A stretch of 64,000 nucleotides of DNA, from contig CM075943.1 of the NCBI GenBank assembly GCA_038030265.1, positions 620,001 to 684,000 of the forward strand, written 5' to 3'. Both the position numbers and the translations under genes were made by a program. This DNA is from Corythucha ciliata (taxonomy: Eukaryota > Arthropoda > Insecta > Hemiptera > Tingidae). Below are positions 54,800-64,000 of the stretch, in pieces. The notes beneath the pieces are model-generated. The model did not search any database and had not been told where the DNA came from. It worked only from the letters and a program-made list of their open reading frames with translations. The stretch's first letter is position 1. Every line of letters starts with the position of its first letter.

Positions 54800-54824
54800 T
54801 GACGTCATGAGAAATCGATAAGTC
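54800..54824 (+). promoter_or_regulatory. CRE palindrome and ATCGATAAGTC motif upstream of ALG14
   Basis: TGACGTCA (54800-54807) is a perfect CREB/ATF-type site. ATCGATAAGTC (54814-54824) is identical to an 11-mer upstream of the TOGARAM1 start. Both lie about 260-285 bases before the ALG14 ATG, in unique sequence. Confidence 0.4.
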
Positions 54825-55084
54825 TTATTTACTCCGGCGTTATGTTCAAGGTTGCAGCGCAATAGCGGTTGTCTGCCTCAGGTTACGTTATGTTGTCAAA
54901 TATTGCAACACTACGTTGATAGCAATGTTATTTTTGCGAGTATCGCGTTGAAATTAAGTGCCTTTCTACTGTTTTTAAAAGCAAATTTCTTGCACTGAAG
55001 AGGAAGGGTGGACGTGAAGTGGGTGAGAATGCGTAATCTTTCGTATTATTCCGTCCGAACAGAATTATCCAGCGTGAAGTGATT

Positions 55085-55726
55085 ATGCTTGTGTGGGTTC
55101 TCGCTTTTATTTTCATACTCTACGTCGGGCGATGCTGTTACTTAATATATCAAGTCGTGTCCATGAAAAGACCGGCGGCCCAATGCCGTCGGCCCGATCA
55201 ACCGGTCAAAACTCTCATCGTCATCGGTTCAGGTGGTCACACGGCTGAACTTCTTAAAATAACGACAAATCTCGACATTCGAAAGTACAGGCCTCGACTG
55301 TACGTCATGGCTTCAACCGATATAACGAGCGAATTGAAAATCGTTTCGATCGAGTATAACAACCCTCCGAGTGACTGTATCATCATTAAAATTCCGAGGA
55401 GTCGTCACGTCGGGCAGTCTTATTTCACTTCGATTTTCACCACTCTATACTCGATACTCCTCTGCGTCCCCCACATGTTGTACCATAGGCCGGATTTGAT
55501 TCTCTGCAACGGTCCTGGTACGTGCGTTCCGATTTGTCTCATCGCATTTTTAATGCGAGCCGCCTTTCTATCGGACAATCGCATAGTGTTTTTTGAGAGT
55601 GTTTGCCGCGTCAAAACTCTGTCACTGACCGGAAAGATTCTCCTTCTATTCGCCGACAATATTTTCGTACAGTGGCCTGAATTGAGAAATCATTACAAAC
55701 GAACTCAATATATCGGCAATTTATGA
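55085..55726 (+). CDS. ALG14: ALG14, UDP-GlcNAc transferase membrane subunit
   Basis: A complete intronless ORF of 213 residues. ALG14 anchors the catalytic partner ALG13 to the cytosolic face of the ER; together they add the second GlcNAc to the dolichol-linked precursor of N-glycans (family knowledge). Visible features: an N-terminal membrane segment (residues 2-24), the conserved glycine loop IGSGGHTAELL (47-57), LYHRPDLILCNGPGTCVPI (132-150), and the C-terminal ESVCRVKTLSLTGKIL...VQWPEL (171-200). The length is normal for the family and the protein ends at the usual place. The start is ATG 55085; a GTG two codons upstream is not a eukaryotic start. A single exon could be ancestral here or reflect intron loss. 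No retrocopy poly(A) tail or flanking duplication is seen. Confidence 0.95.
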   Translation: MLVWVLAFIFILYVGRCCYLIYQVVSMKRPAAQCRRPDQPVKTLIVIGSGGHTAELLKITTNLDIRKYRPRLYVMASTDITSELKIVSIEYNNPPSDCIIIKIPRSRHVGQSYFTSIFTTLYSILLCVPHMLYHRPDLILCNGPGTCVPICLIAFLMRAAFLSDNRIVFFESVCRVKTLSLTGKILLLFADNIFVQWPELRNHYKRTQYIGNL

Positions 55727-56381
55727 TTGTTCGACTCGGGAACCAAATGGTTTTCTCCCTTTAACAAGACTACCCTGTTTGTAAATTATGCCATGAGAAT
55801 ATTTTTATGACTTGTTAACAACGAATTAACGCTCGTTTATTAAAGAACTGACCTCTGTTTGAAGACTTGAGAATACCTTCCACAAAATATCCTGAAAGCA
55901 AGCTAAAGGGAAGCCCTAAAGAGTCCACCAAAAGTAGGAAGATTGGTCTCATGAACTATATCTGCAAGGTTTACTCGCTAACTTCACTCAGAATTTCTTC
56001 GACAAAATATCCAGCCTTCATATTTTTTTGTTATGGCTAAAATCAGAGGAAAGCGGAGCTATTTTCATTTTCAAATGTCTCTAAATTGTTTTTTTGGTCT
56101 ACAGTTAGTATTGTACTTGAATGTGAGAGTTGGAGCGAGACTCGTGCAGGGATTCCCCCCCCCCCCCGCTGGTTTGAAGGAGCTGAATCCGTGATTTTTT
56201 TTTAATTAGCCCAGCTATTTGAAAGAGCCATAAAACCACAAAATTGTTTTTGAATGGATCAAAAGCGCAAAAATATTGTTCATACAGCGAAACCTCCGAA
56301 ATTTGCAGCAGAGGAGCCAGGTTGACGAAATTGGGTTTTTATTTAGGCAACTTTACAATAGTTCCATCGAATGGTTCAGCA
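55727..56381. other. ALG14 3' flank, then type-C repeats
   Basis: ATTAAA near 55845 could serve as a weak polyadenylation signal. 55.73-56.14 kb is unique. A C run lies at 56155-56168, after which diverged type-C units appear. No exon was recognised. Confidence 0.45.
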
Positions 56382-58430
56382 CAGTGGCGTAGGTAGGAAT
56401 TTGTCCTGGGGGGGAGGGGGATCAGATAGAAATCTTGAAGGATGAGTGGGAAGGGGGGTAATTTCACATTTTAGTCATCATTCCGCCCAGCCCGCACACT
56501 CTTGAATCTGGACATCTTGCTGGCCTCATCATAGCCTCAATCTCTCAGTTAATGGCGATTTTTGAACTCTACCCGCAAATTAGCGCTTTTCTCAATTTTG
56601 GCCGAGTGTATCGTTCTTCTCAATTTCAGCGGCAGATTAGCGGTTTTGCCCCACCCCCGCCAATAGCCATGAATTTGCGCATTTTCTCAACATTAGCAGC
56701 AAAGTATCGTTTTTATCCCGTGAGCGATGTTTCTTAATTATCCACGAGTTTGGGCGTTTTCCTAAATTTTAGCAGCATATTACCGATTTCTTACATTTTT
56801 TTTATCAGGGGATTAGCACTTTTCTCAGTTTTAGCTGGAAATTAACGTTTGTCTTAAGTGCTTTCCTCAATATTAGCCGTAAAATAGGGGGACTTTTTTA
56901 GGTTCACTATACGCAATGCATGAGCGATTTTTCTCAGTTTACTCGCGAATTAGCGGTTTCTTCGCCTATTGACATAAATTGCCGTTTTTTTTTAATTCAG
57001 CCTGAAAAGTTGCCTTCAGAATCCACAAATTGGCGTATGTATCGCGCAAATTAGAATTTTTCACAAATTCAACCATGAATTAGCGCTTTTTATATAAATT
57101 GTAGCGGCGACGCGTCGTAGCGTTTCAAACCTGTGAATTAGCGAATTTTCTAAATTTCAGTCACAGATTGGCGTTTGGCGCAATTTTAGCTGTAAATTGG
57201 CGATTGATTCCATTTTTAGCCTCGAATTAGCAATTTTCTCAATTTTTAGGCTTAAAATGAACCTTTCTCTTAATTTTGACCTGGCTGATTATTTTATTTT
57301 CTAAATATTACCCGCAAATCAGCGTTTTTTCTCATTTTACCACCGCATTAGAAATTTTATATAACTTTTGTAGGTAATGGATTATTGCTTCACGGCAGTT
57401 CTAGCCGTGAATTAGCGTATTTCTTAACATTACACTATAGACATGCCTGAATTAGCCATTTTTCTGAATTTTAGTCACGAAAATGCCTTCAGAAGGTGCG
57501 AATTTAAATTATAAATGTAAATTTTTTTGTTCAAACCTTTTTTAAACCAAAAAATTTACATCTATCTATCCATTTCTGTCAAAAAATCATCATTTTAAAA
57601 TTATGAATCTCACGACACTAACTTCATTCGAGAATTATTGATGTTTCTCAATTTCAGCAGCGAATATTCGTTTTTTCTACATTTTAGCAGCGTGGTAGCG
57701 TTTCCAACCTGTGCATTACCTACCGATTTTTGTCAATTTTTGCCAAGAATTGGCGTTGGAATCAATTGAAAACTGTAAATTACCAATTTTTTCCCCATTT
57801 TTAACTGAGAAATAGCACTTTTCCCCAATTTGAACTAAAAATCAACGTTTTTCTTAATTTTGGCTGTGCTAATTAGTGAATTTTTCAATTTTTGCCGCGG
57901 ATTAGTGATTTTCTTCATTTTGTATCCGCGAATTAACGTTTTTCCACAACTTTATATCTGCAAATTGCAAATTAGCGATTTTTCCCAATTTCAGCTGTGA
58001 CATAGCGTTTTGTGCTAATTTTGCGGCCATTCCCTTTTTCATACGCGAATGGGCGATTTTACGCCATTTCAGTGTGAATTTGCCATTTTTGTCCAAAGCT
58101 TCTTTTATTTGTCAATATTATAGCGTGTTTTCTCCACTTTAACCGCGGGGTTTGCCAAAATACAACACTTTTGCGTTGATTTCCACAATTTGTTCGTAGA
58201 ATTGCCTCCATGTACCGCGAATCAGCGATTTTTTTTCTTGATTTTAGTCTGGAAGTTGCATCGCGAGACCATGAATCAGCGCGTTTTAGCAGCTATAGCC
58301 ACGAATATTACCGATGTTTGTCTGATAGAGGGTCCGGGGCGAAACCCCCACCCTCCCCCGTACCTCAGTACACTACCGCGTTGGGTCTGAAGTCTAAGGA
58401 AAAAGCTGGACGTACTCGGACCTTTTCACG
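56382..58430 (+). mobile_element. Minisatellite-bearing hAT-like element, copy 2 (right end missing)
   Basis: It starts CAGTGGCGTAGGTAGGAATTTG and runs collinearly with copy 1 through the whole array and the right non-array zone (TGAAGTCTAAGG...GACGTACTCGGACC). Similarity stops at ACCTTTT near 58430. The last ~200 bases present in copy 1 are lost. Confidence 0.8.
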
Positions 58431-59640
58431 ATGTAGCGAAATTGCGTTCTTTGCGTGAGCCATATCCCGGCAAAATTGGTTTTTAATTAGCCAATCCCGC
58501 AAAATTTGAATCTTTCAACGAGCCAACTCACGGGGTACCTAGTTCATTTTGTAAGAAATCGCTCAATTTTTACTGTGTCAACGCTGTAAAATTTCATTTT
58601 TCAAAAGAGCCAGACCCCTGCGAAATTGTGTCCTTTTTGTAGCAGTTAAAGCCACGAAATTGCCTTTATAATGCGAAACCAATTCCACGTAATTTAATTT
58701 TTTATCGGGAAGTCAGCCCCGGGGAAATTTATTTTTATCAGGGGGCCAGTCCTGCGAAATTGGGTTTGCAATTGTTTTTTTGTTTGGCACGGACCCACAA
58801 TTTTTTTTTTTTTTTTTTTTTTTGTGGTTAGCATCTGCGAATCAGCCCCTTTTCTCATTTTAATCCTCGAATTAACGCCTCTTCTCAATTTTCACCTTGA
58901 ATCAGCGCTTTTCCCAAAGTTTTAGCCGCGGTCTTGCTATACAAGAACAGTTGACTAGCGTTTCTCCTCAATTCTAGCCGATTATTGGTCTCTTCGTGAA
59001 CCACGAATCTCCGTGAACTTGGTTTTTTTGGTTTTGAATGGGTCAGTCCTGCGAATTTTGATATTTGAAGAGAGTTGAAACCAGTGAATAATTGCTATTT
59101 GAAATGCGCCAACAACGAGAAAATTGCTTTTTTAATTGGACAAAATCGCAAAAAGTATGTTTTTGTAGCAGCAACTTAGCAACGAAACTAATTTTGGGGG
59201 CGAAACTATTATTATTTTCTTTTTATCGCTACAAATCTTTGCTAAATTCTCCTTATGATGAGGCCTGGGGCGCCAAATTGGATTTTTTAGGTGGTGAAAC
59301 TCGTGAAATTGTATGTTTGGGTGAGCCAAAACCTACGAAATGTGTTTTGATTTAGCCAAATCCGCAAAATTGCTCTTTAAAATGAGCCAAAACGTTGGAA
59401 ATTTCACCTTTGGGAAAAGAGAAAGGTGTGCAGTCGCTTGAAATTGGCTTTTTCTGGGGGCCAACCTAGCAAAATTATTTTTGACGTTCTAGATCCACAA
59501 AATTTGGTTTTCAGAATGAGGCGACCCCTGCGAATTACCCTTTTTTTTTTAAGACGCCAAAGGTGACACTTGGTTATTTGAATTAGCCAAAGTAGCGAGG
59601 TTTGATTTTGTATGCGTCAAATTCGTGAAAGTTGTTCACT
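58431..59640 (+). repeat. Type-C ~30-bp array
   Basis: Diverged units like CCTGCGAAATTGGGTTTTTTGAATGAGCC. A T run of about 24 lies at 58801-58824. The open frames here are repeat-derived. Confidence 0.7.
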
Positions 59641-61660
59641 GGAAAAGCGCTTAATACTCGTGGCTAATACTGCGAAAAAGCGCTAATTCGTGTTTTCTCG
59701 ATGCAATATCCACAACAAAGCATTGATTCGCTATGCATAAAGACCATTTTACGGGTGAAATTGAGAGAAAAACGCCATATCTTGGGCCAATTCCGCGGCT
59801 AAAATTTGAAAAGAGTTAAAATTTATCGTTTTTTGGAAGAAAGCGATAAATTCATAATTAAAAATGAAAAAAATTAGGGCTAAAATTTAGAAAAAAGAAA
59901 ATTTGGGGCAAAAATAAAAAAAATCCTAATTACAAGGCTAACAATGAGAAAAATCACTAAATCGTGGCCGAAATAAAGAAAAATCGCAAATTCGCGGCGT
60001 AAAAAGGCTAGTTTGCGGCAAAAATTGAGAAAAATGGCTAACTCGCGGATGAAATTAAGAATAAAATGCAGATTCGAGAAGTAAAGAGGCCAGTTTACGA
60101 TTGAAATTCTGAAGAAAAAACTAAAAAGTGCTAATTTCTAACGAGAAAAAGCGCTTTCATCGCTATCAGTGAATAAATCGTGTCTAAATCACTCTAACGT
60201 CTACGGCTAAAATTGAGAAAATGCCAATTCACCGATAGAGGTGAAGAAAGGCGATAATTTGCAGCTAAAACTGAGAGAAAGCTCCAATAAGCAAAACGCC
60301 GATTCACGGTTAAAATTAAGAGAAAAAAAAGCTAATTCGCGACTAAAATTTAGAGAAACTCTAATTCGCGGCTTGAATTGAGAAAAATCGCTAATTGACA
60401 GCTAAGATTAGGAAAAACGATAATTCGCTGAGAAATTGAGGAAAAAATGCCAACTCGTGTCTTCCTACGGCAACTTCATGGCTAAAATTGAGAAAAAGCG
60501 AATATCATGACAAAAAGTGAGAAAATCGTTAATTTGCGGCTAAGATTAAGTAAACGGGCAAATTTGCTGTATAAAATTGGGGAAAATCGCTAATTTAGGA
60601 TAGAAGTGAAAAAATGCACTAATTTGCGGCTAAAATGGAGAAAAAGCTCCTATTAGAAAAACGCTAATTCACGGCTCAAATTAATAGAAAACGCTGATTT
60701 GCGACTAAAATTGAGGGAAACTCTAAAATTCACGGCTCAATTTGAGAAAAAGCGCTAATGCGGGGCTAAAAGTAAAAAAATCGCTTATTTGCGGCTAAAA
60801 TTTATTAAATTGGCTGATTCGCGGTATGAAATTGAGGAAGGACGCTAATTCACAGATATAAATGTGTGAAAAGGCACTAAATTGCGGCTAAAATTTAGAA
60901 CGCAAATTAGCAGCTAAAATCATGGACAATGCTAATTCACGGCTCAAATTGAGAAAAATGCTAATTCGCGGCCATTTAGAGAACTCTAATTCGCGGCTTA
61001 AATTTCGAAAAAAACGCTAATTGACAGCTAAGATTAGGAAAAACGATAATTCGCTGAGAAATTGCGGAAAAAATGTCAATTCATGTCTTCTTAAACTTTG
61101 TGACTAAAATTTTAAAAAGCCGCTAATTCAAGGCAGAAATTGAGAAAACTCAAATTCTTGGCTGAAATTAGGAAAACGTCGCTATTTAGCCGCTAAAATT
61201 AGGAAAAAAGCTAATCGGGTGGCTAAATTTGGAAAAATCGCCAATTCGCGGCTTCTAAAGGCAGCTTAATTTCGTGACTAAAATTGGGAAGAAGCGAAAA
61301 ATCGCTTATTTGCAGCCAAAATTGGTGCGAATGGCGAATTCACTGTGTACAATTGAGAAAATTCGCTAATTCGCGGCATAAATTGGGAAAAACTCTGGCT
61401 GAGGAAAAGCTCGCGAAAAGTCGCAGCTTCTCAAGCCAATTTAATTTCGTGACTAAAATTGAGAAAAAGCGCTACGTGATTAAAGAGGCTAAAATTAGGC
61501 TAAAATAATAATAAGGCTAAAATTAAAGAAACGGGTTAATTCACGGTCTAAATTTAAGAAAAAGCGGTGATTGGCAACTAAAATTGGGGGAAAAATCGCT
61601 AATTCCCGGCTAAAATAGAGAAAAATTCGCGGCTAAAATCTGAAAAATCGTCGAGCCGGC
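59641..61660 (+). repeat. Type-A ~30-bp array
   Basis: Forward units GCTAATTCGCGGCTAAAATTGAGAAAAA with a period of 26-33 bases, about 65-70 copies by length. A higher-order duplication is visible: GCTAAGATTAGGAAAAACGA-TAATTCGCTGAGAAATTG occurs at about 60402 and again at about 61027. Confidence 0.85.
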
Positions 61661-62430
61661 GAATTTGGATTTCCGAACGCCTCGAAATCGATTTTATTAA
61701 GCCGAAACCTTTGAAATTTGCATTCGTTTTAAGAGCGAAAAGTGTGAAATTTGGGTTTTCAGGCCACCGATTACAGCAGAGCTGCGCCCATGAAAAGAGC
61801 CAACCGTGCAAAATTTGATTTTTAGATTTGTTTCTTAAAAAGCGAGTCCCGCAAATTTTGGGATTATCAGGCGACGCCGAATCGACGAAATATCTTCCCT
61901 AATTTCGTTCGTTCGTCAAAAGAGCCAGTCGTAAGGCATTAAATTTTTAAATAGTCAAAACCAGAGAAGTTTTAGGCGGTGTTCATCTTGCGGCGATACG
62001 ATATCGTTTCTACATCAGTCTGACACATTCTCAGTTGTTTTTACCTGTCCTAGACACTGTTATTTTGCGTCGGCGATGTCGAAACGATATCGTATAGCCC
62101 TAGTATGTTCGCCACCTTAAAGGAGCCGAGGCCGCAAATTTGATTTTATTTGCACCAATATATGTATACCTATTTATTATTGCAATAATGGGCCAAACTC
62201 CGTGAAATTTGGTTTTGGAGAACTCTAAGCCCAAGAAGTTTTGGTTTCGAGAAGCTAAACTGCAAAATTTGTTTAAAAAGGAGGCGAGACCGTGAATTCG
62301 GGGTTTTTATGGGCTAAACCCGTGGAATTTGGGGGTTTTCAGGCGCTGAATCAACAAAATTTCGTCCAGAAAAGAGCCAAGACAATGAAATCGATTATTT
62401 TGATTTCGATTCCTCATAACGTGGGCTCGG
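61661..62430 (+). repeat. Type-C ~30-bp array split by a MITE
   Basis: Units such as GAAATTTGGTTTTCAGGCGAGCC on both sides of the MITE at 61975-62116. No gene. Confidence 0.65.
61975..62116. mobile_element. PIF/Harbinger-like MITE with TTA duplication
   Basis: A 142-bp hairpin element: left GGCGGTGTTCAT...ATACGATATCGTTTC, right GAAACGATATCGTAT...GTATGTTCGCCACC. It is flanked by TTA at 61972-61974 and 62117-62119. It sits within a type-C array. Confidence 0.75.
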
Positions 62431-63801
62431 CTGCGTTAGGATGGAATAATTATTCAGGGAGATGGTGTATCGCGAATAAGCCCGTCGTTCGAGGGTTTTT
62501 CAGTACCTAAGTCAGTATGTTAGTACTGAAGGGTTGTTCTTGCCCCTATTCCATCTCATTGAACTCCACCCCCTGCCCCTCTTTCCTAATATAAACAAAC
62601 AATCATGCGAGCTATGCAGAAAACTTCTATACAAAGCTCACGCGACGACAAAACTCTTTCATAAATCACACCACTCCTTTAAATCTCATCTTCTGGTACG
62701 CCCGCTTTACTACACAACAGAGTAAGACAGCGATTCTTTCTCTCTCGCTCTCACACTCTAGCAAGACCACTTTTGATTCGCTAGCTTCCGCTTTGATGAC
62801 AAATTGAATGTAGTAGCACCAGGCCGGGAAGTGGGGACGCAGTTAAATCGTGTAAGTTTTCTTCATTTCAAGAAAAGTGAATCATTGAATCGAGCAAATC
62901 ATAACAGTGGTGCAAAGTGGTGAACATGCTGAAAGAATGGTCCCCCGGGTTTCCATAAAATGTTAATTTTGATCTAATTTTACGAACAAGAAAAAAGAAA
63001 TATTTGCATTAGCTATCTTTTGAATGAAGAACCCAAAAAATGGCCGTGGAACGAGGGTGGTGGTGGGGGGTGAATTGACCAGAGCACGCGAACTTTTAAT
63101 TTAACTTCTCTTACTAAATGCGGTCACCAACGTACAAATCGATTGAAATAACCTGTGGTCAGTGAGCCTGTAAGGTCAAAACAAAGTAGAAAACGAAAGG
63201 GCACGGTATACAAATTAGAAAAAAAAAATTGTCATTAATTAAACAATGGCGCAGCATCAGGAACACATCAATTGGTACACAATATAGGGCAATACAAAAA
63301 ACTTATTATAGCGTGTCAAGGGTCTCATTTTATAGCCATCAACCCTAAACATGCCAAGTGTCAAAACACATAAAATGAGAGAGAGAGGAGAGAGAAAAAA
63401 AGGCCAATGGTCAGCCTCGTACTCTTGTTTAATTCATGCGGGGCGAAGGGTAAATATCGACCGCAAACAAGCCTAGGACTCTGGATTTTTCCCTAAGAGT
63501 TTTTAAAAGGCGAAGAGCACGCCAGTGCGACTCGCACTCTTCCCCTCACCCACGCACTCTTAACTTCATAAAGAAGATGGAGGATGCCTCGTTGTGTTTA
63601 CAACGGTTGCCTGGATAAGTTATACTCGAGGTTGACTTCCAAGAAAATCTTTCAGTCATGCAATTAGCCTCTCGCGCTGTGTTTCTAGTGAAGTGATAGA
63701 AACTTTTAAAAAAACCGTCCGTCGTATAAGAGCGAGGGGGAGAGAGTGTGAGAGTAACGTTCTCTAACCTCTCCATCCCCCTCCACAACTATAATCTCAC
63801 A
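62431..63801. promoter_or_regulatory. Unique upstream region of the last gene
   Basis: A repeat-free stretch before the ATG at 63802. GA-rich runs occur at about 63376-63402 and 63728-63755, similar to GAGA-type promoter tracts. The region may contain the promoter and non-coding 5' sequence. Small open frames here have no recognisable domains. Confidence 0.4.
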
Positions 63802-64000
63802 ATGTGGTTCGGATGCTGTGCAAAAACTAACGCTGTCACACCGGTCGATAGCGTCGAAAATAATAATTTTCCGGTGAAAGAGGTTCAACTGCCACGACTC
63901 GGAGGATGCTGTTTTCCGTCGGGCAGACTCAGGTCCGCACCACCGTCGACCTCGTCACTAACCAAAAGTCGTCAGACGTCAATTTTGGGCTCTAACAGAA
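63802..64000 (+). CDS. Probable first coding exon of an unrecognised gene, cut by window end
   Basis: ATG at 63802 has A at -3, and the frame stays open for 66 codons to the window end. The peptide begins MWFGCCAKTNAVTPVD and contains a second Cys pair (LGGCCFPSGRL), then a Ser/Pro/Arg-rich stretch (RSAPPSTSSLTKSRQTS). The twin Cys pairs near the start could be acylated, but this is only a guess. Codon choice (CCG, TCG, GTC) resembles TOGARAM1 and ALG14 rather than the repeats, and the sequence is unique. I do not recognise the family. Confidence 0.5.
   Translation, partial: MWFGCCAKTNAVTPVDSVENNNFPVKEVQLPRLGGCCFPSGRLRSAPPSTSSLTKSRQTSILGSNR

Noticed and set aside
55079..55084. ALG14 start at GTG 55079
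   Set aside because: The ATG at 55085 is two codons downstream and gives a normal-length protein with the membrane segment at the N-terminus.

Overview
The window is from an animal (metazoan) nuclear genome. It has split genes with GT-AG introns, an intronless ALG14, and many eukaryotic transposable elements: Ty3/Gypsy LTR elements, Jockey-like LINEs, a Penelope-like element with a GIY-YIG domain, hAT-type and PIF/Harbinger-like DNA elements, foldback elements and a tRNA-derived SINE. The element mix suggests an invertebrate, perhaps an arthropod, but I cannot name the lineage.

Host genes. (1) A TOGARAM1/crescerin orthologue lies on the + strand in eight exons from 4890 to 39870. It encodes TOG1, an acidic linker, TOG2 and the start of the next linker, about 922 residues in all. 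Intron phases agree at every junction. The C-terminal half (TOG3/TOG4) is not visible, so the gene either continues past the window or is broken. (2) A complete single-exon ALG14 lies at 55085-55726 (+). If TOGARAM1 continues, ALG14 sits inside one of its introns on the same strand. (3) A probable first coding exon of an unrecognised gene opens at 63802 and runs off the window.

Layout. 1-3.75 kb: two LTR-retrotransposon fragments facing each other. 4.2-6.3 kb: TOGARAM1 5' region and exon 1. 6.3-29.0 kb: a 22.7-kb first intron holding a SINE, degenerate ~30-bp repeat arrays, two foldback-like elements, a PIF-like MITE, an LTR retrotransposon split by a hAT element, a 3-kb inverted duplication and a 1.8-kb repeat-bearing element. 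29.0-30.8 kb: exons 2-5. 30.8-38.8 kb: more arrays in intron 5. 38.8-39.9 kb: exons 6-8. 40-50 kb: nested retroelements and DNA transposons. 50-54.3 kb: three DNA elements nested in one another. 54.8-55.7 kb: ALG14. 56-62.4 kb: more arrays. 62.4-64 kb: upstream region and first exon of the last gene.

The most unusual feature is the pervasive degenerate ~30-bp minisatellite, in at least three sequence types. Several arrays begin or end at hAT-like termini, and three collinear copies of a 1.8-2.2-kb unit share the same array interior. This suggests the arrays were spread as cargo of non-autonomous transposons and are the main reason the introns are so large.
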